Shown: piece after piece, positions 57,575-64,000 of the stretch
Layout: every line of letters starts with the position of its first letter
Position numbering within the stretch: position 1 is the first letter of the stretch
Made by a program: the position numbers and the translations under genes
Notes under the pieces: model-generated
What the model was told of the DNA's origin: nothing
Seen by the model: the letters and a program-made list of their open reading frames with translations, nothing else
Database searches by the model: none
Source: Girardinichthys multiradiatus
Taxonomy: Eukaryota; Chordata; Actinopteri; Cyprinodontiformes; Goodeidae
Reading direction: 5' to 3'
Assembly (NCBI RefSeq): GCF_021462225.1
Contig: NC_061816.1
Span: 11,619,390-11,683,389, forward strand
DNA: 64,000 nt

Positions 57575-58205
57575 TATTTTATGTAATTTGGCAATTAGAA
57601 ATCTGACCGAACAAGACTCAAAGTTGGGGTTCCTCAAGGCTCCATTCTCAGGCCACTGTTTTTCATTATTTGGACCTTAGCTAAGGTTATGGAGCGATGA
57701 TACACTACATCATGTTTCTGTGTCACAACATGACCATAGTGCATTACAGTCACTCAGAGTGTCCACAATATCGGTGGTTAGGTCAGACTTTTCTCCAACT
57801 TAATAGAGAAAAGACAGAAGCACATATGTTGGTACCAAAAACGCAAGTTTAGAAATCAGAACTTAAACCGGCTCAAGAACCCTGGATGTAAATTTTAATA
57901 TCCACATAAAGTCTATTACTAAATCAGCTCACTATCTTCCTAAAAATACTGGCATATAAATACCAATAATGCATTTTCCTTTAAAACAGAACACAGAAAA
58001 GCTGCATGTTTTATTTTCAGATGGTTAGCTTGTTCTAATGGTGTTGTTACCGGTCTCAGTAAATAGTTAGGCAGCTTCGGCTCGTCCAAGATGCTGCTGA
58101 TGAGTCCCGACACCAGGAAAACAGATCATATTACAGCAGCTCTTAAATCACTCACTGGGTCCCTTTTTGTAAAATTATAGATTTCAAAATACTTCTATTT
58201 GTCTT
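57575..58205 (+). mobile_element. LINE (L2/Rex-like) reverse transcriptase remnant
   Basis: GTTGGGGTTCCTCAAGGCTCC (from about 57624) and the bases after it encode GVPQGSILRPLFF, a conserved reverse transcriptase block. About 0.45 kb later CAGCTTCGGCTCGTCCAAGAT encodes Q-L-R-L-V-Q-D-A-A, like the L-Q-x-V-Q-N-A-A-A-R segment near the end of L2-type ORF2 proteins. It is followed by a segment like L-H-W-V-P. The catalytic YADD region is lost or scrambled, and frames shift often. It is a 5'-truncated, dead copy. Confidence 0.75.
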
Positions 58206-59324
58206 AGCTTTTTTGTATGTTTTAAATCAACATTTTAAGGTTTCTCCCTTGTGAAACATAAGTTTTCCTTCAATGCTTTTCTTGTTTCAATATAATTTTC
58301 TTTATCTGTTTCTTTATTTTTCTGTAAAGCACATTCTGCATGAATGTTGCTAAACGAAAGTACAAAGGATCCCCTTAAGCTGCAGTCTGCGGACTCCCAT
58401 ACAGTGCTCCGTGTCTTTGCTTCTAATGTACAGATCATCTGAATGAACCCGATTTAAGTTTTGAAACCTTTTAATGCATGTTATCTTGATTTATTACAGG
58501 AATATTCACAGTCTGTTATTTATTATCTCAGATTTCTCCTTCATGCCACTTGCACACTGCAGTTTGAGTTCTACAGAAGCTTTGTTCTCCAGCAGTAACA
58601 CCCTTTGGGAGTTGACGCAGAGTTGGTGCTATAGAAGCTGTGATTGTGCAGATACAAGGCAGCATTGTTGCATGCTATAACTCCTCTGACAATGAATTAA
58701 CAACAGATGCAGAGAGAAGAGAGATGGCTGCAGGGCATCATTTCAGAGATGCCTGACTGTTTGTTTGTAGTTTGCTTGTGTTTTCGCCCCTTCTGTTGAG
58801 CTTGTGAAAATGAGTTGCTGAAGTCACTGCGGATATTTAGCACAGCGGGTAGCCCAATAAATGTTATGCAGTTGGGGGGCTAAATGGAAAAACTAGAACC
58901 CCCTCTTTTTTCAGTTATAAAGATACATTTTGTGTGTGTTGGAATGTTGCATGTTTGTATTTTTTCCATCTAGCAGCTAAAATAACACCCTGCAGAGGTA
59001 AATGGCAGCAAGCTGTTTTTGTGTAGCTTGTTAAAGTTGTTCAAGATTCCTCGTGCACGGTGAGAATGCAACTTCTTAACCTGAAACCAAGCTACAGAGG
59101 ATGAGAGCTTCAGAAAACTCAACCGAAAACATTTCGTATTATTCTGAAAATAATTTTCACAGTGTTTTTTTAAAGCCAGTTGGCTTCTCTCATACCAATA
59201 TTCATACCTCTAGGAGTTTCAGCCAAGCACCCACAGTGTGTTCTAACTGAGCTGAAAATCCCCCTAAAATGCAGATTCCAGCTCCTTGCCTGTTTTTTGG
59301 GGTAATAATTGTCCTTTTTAACCA

Positions 59325-60445
59325 CCTGAAGGCATCAAAAAGTGGATGCTGACACACATTTCACATATTAACCAATAATATGTTATAACACCTTTGTTAG
59401 CAAGCAACTTTAAATAAAGCATTACCTGTAATGATGTTTTTCTTTTTATTTTCACATATTATGTAGAAATATCCTTTCTTAAATCTGACTAATTTGTTTA
59501 GTGAGGAAAATGTTAAGAAATAGTAGTTTTGAACAAAAGCACAACTATTGGCACCTCTTACTGTTTCTTTAAGATACAGTAAATGTAACTGAAGGATTTT
59601 TAACTTACATTAAGTTGATCATTCAATTTATTTACTTTTTAAGCTGATCGTTGTTTCTAGGAACTAATTAGTAATCCAAGAGTTTCTGTTTCCTTGTGGT
59701 ATAAAAGGACGTGACACAGAGGCCCATCTGTTTTAGCTTCTGGCCACTAGACATCACAAGAAGCTACAGTTAGGAAAGAGCAGCCTCATGCTGTCACCAT
59801 GTCTCTATAACAGACATTAGATGCTATCTATCCGCTAAGTGGACGCTAGAAAAAAACATTTTCTTTTCTATCACAAATGTAAACGTGGAATTTTGTAAAT
59901 GCTACAGGGACTATAACTGGAACTGTGTGCTTTACTTTGAAAAGGCAACAGATAATCATGTAGACAGGCACATGCCCGCTGTTAGGTATGGTGGAGGATC
60001 TGTGATTCTGTGGGCCTGTTATTCCTCCTAAGGCCATGGGAACCTTGTTAGAGTGCATTATAGGAAAAGCTCTTTGAAATTATTGGAAATTTCATAAAAT
60101 AATAAATTTGGTGTATTTTCCCAGAAAACTGAAAATGGCTCATCTTTGGGTCTTTCATAAGGACAAAAGTTGAAAAAGATTCCACCAAACCAGCACAGAA
60201 ATGGTTCCCCAAACACAAAGACACCCTTCCGCCTTGGCCTCTTCATCCCCAGATCTAAACAACACAGAAAACCTATAAGGTTAGCAAGACTACGCAAGAG
60301 AGGACCGAGGACTCTGGGACAGCAACGTTCCTACGGTCCAACCTTTTGAAATGTTATAGAAAAATAAGAGCTGTCCTTTTGGCAAAAGAGGGTTGGAAAC
60401 ATTGACAAACTCCGGTGCTTAATCCCAAGCACTGACTGATGTATT
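59325..60445 (+). mobile_element. Decayed Tc1-type element (family B)
   Basis: 59975-60010 has TTAGGTATGGTGGAGGATCTG, encoding R-Y-G-G-G-S-V-I-L-W, the transposase G-G-G-S block. Upstream TATCACAAATGTAAACGTGGA matches the fragment at 7.38 kb. The 3' region AAGAGCTGTCCTTTTGGCAAA is one I recognise from Tc1-type copies in fish. The frame is broken in many places and the ends are only approximate. Confidence 0.65.
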
Positions 60446-61489
60446 ATTCAATAATACTTGACGCAAACTCGTACAGCGCCGATCCCTGTGGTACCAGGTT
60501 CCTTCATGCTGCGTTAAGCAGCTTCACATCATCTTCACATCATCATCAGGAAGAAGCAGCAGCTAGATGCTACAACAAACAATCCCAGAACAACCCGCGC
60601 CCCGCCAGGAGAAACTGGCTCTCCCTGTGTCTTTGTAGTTATATATAGAGTTCCTCCTGCAAGCCTGTCAGATTGCATTTGTCTGTGCGTTGCTCTCTAT
60701 GTTCACACCTCACGCCCTCTAGACTTCGGCTTTCCAAGGAAGCAGACCTATGCGAGATGCTTGTCCTGCTGAGGTCAGCTGCTGCTTGTATGTGTGTGTG
60801 CTAGACGGGGGGTAAATGTCAAGCTGCAGGGAAGTCTTCTGCATTCAAGCCTTGACTGATGCACTTTTACAGCTGGGTGGTGTTTTTTTCTTTGTAATTG
60901 TAATGGAAAATGGTTGCCGTCACCTGCAGCTTTTTGGGAAGGTTGAGTGGGCAGAGGATGTCAGCTGGAAAGAGCCCTTAACAACCCTTAACATTTGTGG
61001 GGCATTGCTGCATTGTGTAAAAATGCCTGGGTTTTAAGTATCCTACAAACTGCTGAAGGGATTAATTTCCTCCATCTCGCTGCCCCTCTTTGGGCCACTG
61101 AGATGTTTGCCAGCTTTTTTCCCAGCAGAGCATCGTGGCAACAGGCCACCAATTTGTAGATAGGAGCCTAATTTCTCAATAGCACCAGCAGATCAATAAG
61201 ACGGGGTTGAAAGCACTTAGGAGTGATTGATGGTCGAGGGTATTAGCTGCTCTGTGCAATTACCTGTTGTGTGAAAATATACCTACTGTAATTGGCATTC
61301 TGCTGTTATTTGATAAGTGAAACATGAGGGGGGTGTACGTGAAATTAAATTTTATGTTTGAATAAAGTCACACTAGGATTTATTGTAGTATATTACACAA
61401 GAATATTAGTATACAGTTTGGTACTGGAAATGAAAAGAAATCCACAGAACACATTTAAATCATTAGATATATCTTCACTGCTTTTCCAG

Positions 61490-61725
61490 ACTTTATTTCC
61501 TGTCTCACTGCCCTATCCTTCTTTCTTTATATCCTTTCCCTTTTGTCCATCTTTCGTTAAACTCTCTCTCCCTTATATCCTTCATTATTTCCTCCCTTGC
61601 TTCCCTTCTTCCTTCCTTGTGACCTTCCTTCTTTTCCCACTCTCTTTTGTCCTTTTGTCCTTCAATTTTTCCAGTCTATTCTTTCTGTTTTCCCTCTTCC
61701 CATTTTCCTTTGCTGATACCATACA
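61490..61725 (+). repeat. Pyrimidine-rich tract (TTCC/TTCT-rich)
   Basis: For about 235 bp the + strand is mostly C and T with few purines, built from irregular CCTT, TTCC and CTTTC units. It looks like a degenerate simple repeat in rap2a intron 1. The open frame across it (F/S/P-rich) is a by-product of its composition. Confidence 0.75.
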
Positions 61726-62719
61726 AACGCTTCCAGCTATTCACAGAAATATGGAAACTTAGATCTGGAAAGGTTTGTTATTTTTACATGAAAATGTGTT
61801 GAAAAAGTTGAATTCTTGAGGGTCCCAACAGGGAGAGGGGGTGTCATAATGTTATGCCTGGTCGGTGCACATCATGGACACTGCGCTTATATTATTATGG
61901 TTCTGTAAAAGAGCCATGGAAAGAGTTATCATCATGTAGTTTTTTTGGCTCAGCTGGGAGAACTCATAGTAAAGCATGGCGGCGGGAGTGTAATAATATG
62001 GTATTATAAAACCTGAGTTGACTGGATACCTTCCAAACATTACATCAAAGAAGAAAGAGACTTTAATCCCAGTTCATCAAAGTTGCAAGAAGACAAAAAA
62101 AAAAAAACACAGAACTAAATCTTCATATCATTTTTCATTTTCTCTTGCCTCTTGTAAAGCGAACTGTTAATGTATATCATATGCAGGCTGGGTGGAAAAT
62201 GGTTTCTTCGAAAGCTAATGTTCATGTCACCCCATTTGAGAGCCGCACATTAGCTTTATTCAATTATTCAGTAACTTCTTCCATTACTCTCTTCAGCCTG
62301 GTTTCCCTGTATCGATACCTCAGAGGGAAGAAAGTTGGGATTGTCAGCCACAGAAGCTCTCGATCCTGGGAAACATTCTCACTGCTTTATGTAGAGTTTA
62401 GGGATTTTAAACAGGATGTGGAAGCATGTTATGTAATGTATCCAGAAACAGCTGTTCTTCATCCTGACATATTTGTCTGCTATTAGACAGCAGAGGAGCC
62501 TACTGGGGGACTGGAACTGAATGTAGCTCCAACATTCATTGTTTAACTGCCTTGTTGTTTAAATGTCTTGCAGATGGTGTATGTAGGCCAACAAAGCTAC
62601 AGCAATGTTAAACTGTATTAATATGTGTAATAAGCCATGTAATTTAGTTAAGAATGTGTCAAAAAATGTATCAGAATTCAGTCTGAGGGATAAATCTTTT
62701 AAAAGTAATAAAGGATTTT

Positions 62720-63945
62720 CGTGTACTATGAAAAGTGTTACAGATTTCTTGTGATTTTTCCTTTTTGTTTCACTTAAACTTAACGTGACACAAATTTGCC
62801 TCAGTAATTACTTTATTTAATTTAATAAGGGAATTAAGCTAAACCAAGACAACTTGGGCCTATGTGAAAAAGTAAATGCCTTGATTACTGCCTGACCTTT
62901 AGAATCCTGAATTCAGCTAAACAGAACCTGTCTGACAGCATGAAGTAGGCTAAAAGATCTAAAAAATCAACACGTCATGCCCTAATCTAAAGAAATTCAA
63001 GAACAGACATAAAACAAAGTTATTGACACCTATCAGTCTGGAAAGGTTACAAGACTAAGGCTTTGAGACTATAGTGATCAGTGAGAGCCATTTTCCACAA
63101 ATAATGAAAACATGGACCGGTGGAGAACCTTCAGCAAGTTGCCAGCCCAACACAATTACTCCAAGAGCGCATTAATGACTCATCCAGAAGGTCACAGAAG
63201 AACCCAGAGCGACATCTAAAGCCCTGCAGGCCTCACTTGCTTCCGCTAAGGTCATGATTCAACGATAAAAAAAGAAATCCCCAAGATTTTTTTCTGAAAA
63301 TATTCCATGGACTGGGGAGACAAATGTGAAACACACAGCTTCAAAAAGGTATACATCCACTTAGAGAAGGAACATCATACTGACAGTTAAAGATGAAGCT
63401 GCTTTGCTGCTTCAGGACCAGGACAAATAGCCGTAATTGATGGAGAAATGAATTATGCTCTTACAGTAAAATCCTGAAGGAGAATGTCCGTTTGTGACCA
63501 TAAGTTCACACACACTTTGGTTATTCAACAAAACTTTGATTTGAAGCAAACCAGCAGTTTCACCTAATGGTTTTGGAGTAGCCTAGTCAAAGTCTGGACT
63601 TCGATCTGGTTGTGATGTTGTGACATGATCTTAAACAGACCATTCAGGATTAAAAACCCTCCAGTGTGGCTGAATGAAAACAATTCTGCAAAGAAGAGTG
63701 GACCAAAGGTCCTCCATAGCGATGTTAAAGACTCAAGTCACCAAAAATGCTGTTGCTGCCAACGGTGGCACTAACAGTTATTAGGTTTACAGAACACACA
63801 GAACCAGGCTGGTCCAGCTACCTTTTTGCTTTAATAGAACTGCATGTTATATGTACTCAGGTTAGCTTTATATGATATTAACATTCATGCCATGATATAA
63901 AACAATAAAGTAAAGGAGGAAATACTTTTTCACAGAACTGTATGG
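62720..63945 (+). mobile_element. Degenerate Tc1-type element, plus strand (family C)
   Basis: The left edge TACTATGAAAAGTGTTACAG is mirrored at the right by GAAATACTTTTTCACAGAACTG. The interior keeps transposase order. Near 63000 come GACACCTATCAGTCTGGAAAG and TACAAGACTAAGGC, from the helix-turn-helix part. At 63575-63610 TGGAGTAGCCTAGTCAAAGTC encodes the S-P-D-like block. The same family lies in the opposite orientation at 16.0-17.3 kb. Stops are frequent and it is inactive. Confidence 0.7.
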
Positions 63946-64000
63946 TACCCTTATCAGTTAAGCCTCTTCTTCCCACCTCTTTCTTTACAAAGTATCACAA

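Larger units (their letters stand above)
52503..64000 (+). other. rap2a: rap2a intron 1 (continues past the window)
   Basis: No sequence encoding the rest of Rap2a (the VGNKVDL motif or the C-terminal cysteines) appears in any frame up to the end. The intron is therefore at least 11.5 kb here. Contents I can name are a Tc1/SINE-tail patch at 54.0 kb, a SINE at 55.7 kb, a LINE tail at 57.6-58.2 kb, Tc1 relics at 59.3-60.4 and 62.7-63.9 kb and a pyrimidine-rich tract at 61.5 kb. The stretches 52.6-53.9, 54.3-55.6, 55.9-57.5 and 60.5-61.4 kb show nothing I can name. Confidence 0.8.

Noticed and set aside
61852..62090. Tc1-type relic near AGCATGGCGGCGGGAGTGTAA
   Set aside because: The bases weakly recall the HGGGSV block, but flanking similarity was too poor to define an element.
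52503..64000. Second exon of rap2a
   Set aside because: No frame contains the expected VGNKVDL, SAKSK or C-terminal cysteine motifs. It must lie beyond the window.
1..64000. CRISPR arrays, operons, phage or endogenous retrovirus
   Set aside because: No regularly spaced direct repeats, no gene clusters with ribosome binding sites, and no gag/pol/env-like frames or long terminal repeats were seen.

Overview
This is vertebrate nuclear DNA, almost certainly from a ray-finned (teleost) fish. Small exons with consensus splice sites sit in long AT-rich introns. These are crowded with decayed Tc1/mariner transposons, a tRNA-derived SINE, an L2/Rex-type LINE tail and microsatellites. Nothing resembles a prokaryotic operon, CRISPR array or virus. 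The closer taxonomic group cannot be fixed from the sequence alone; the repeat mix would suit a percomorph such as a killifish.

Two genes lie head to tail on the + strand. The first is muscleblind-like 2 (mbnl2), an RNA-binding splicing regulator. Its complete coding region can be assembled from nine exons: 6130-6303, 28679-28843, 30005-30208, 31566-31826, 35178-35231, 35577-35727, 39424-39456, 40610-40704 and 44977-44991. All junctions keep the reading frame, and the product is 383 residues with four CCCH zinc fingers. A probable 5'UTR extends the start exon back to 5413. The 3'UTR probably runs to about 49.7 kb, where two AATAAA signals precede a GT-rich stretch. The second gene is rap2a, a Ras-family GTPase; only exon 1 (52189-52502) is inside the window.

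The most interesting part is how mbnl2 splicing appears to be controlled. The three small exons known or expected to be alternative (54, 33 and 95 nt) are each preceded by an unusually long AG-free stretch (149, 149 and 288 nt). The five other coding acceptors have 26-72 nt. Two of the three stretches contain good branch-point sequences far upstream, and two carry dense YGCY motifs, the sequence that muscleblind proteins bind. The 33-nt exon is flanked on both sides by CU repeats. Skipping the 95-nt exon shifts the last exon into a second open frame that encodes a 41-residue tail ending at 45101.

Region by region: 1-5.4 kb is upstream sequence with one Tc1 relic; 5.4-6.3 kb is the start exon; 6.3-28.7 kb is a 22-kb intron with several transposon relics; 28.7-45.0 kb holds the remaining mbnl2 exons, with a young 1.6-kb Tc1-type element inserted into an older one at 36-38.7 kb. 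The 3'UTR (45-49.7 kb) contains a 1.2-kb inverted-repeat element. 49.7-52.2 kb is the gap and rap2a promoter region. 52.5-64 kb is rap2a intron 1, with a SINE, a LINE tail and further Tc1 relics.
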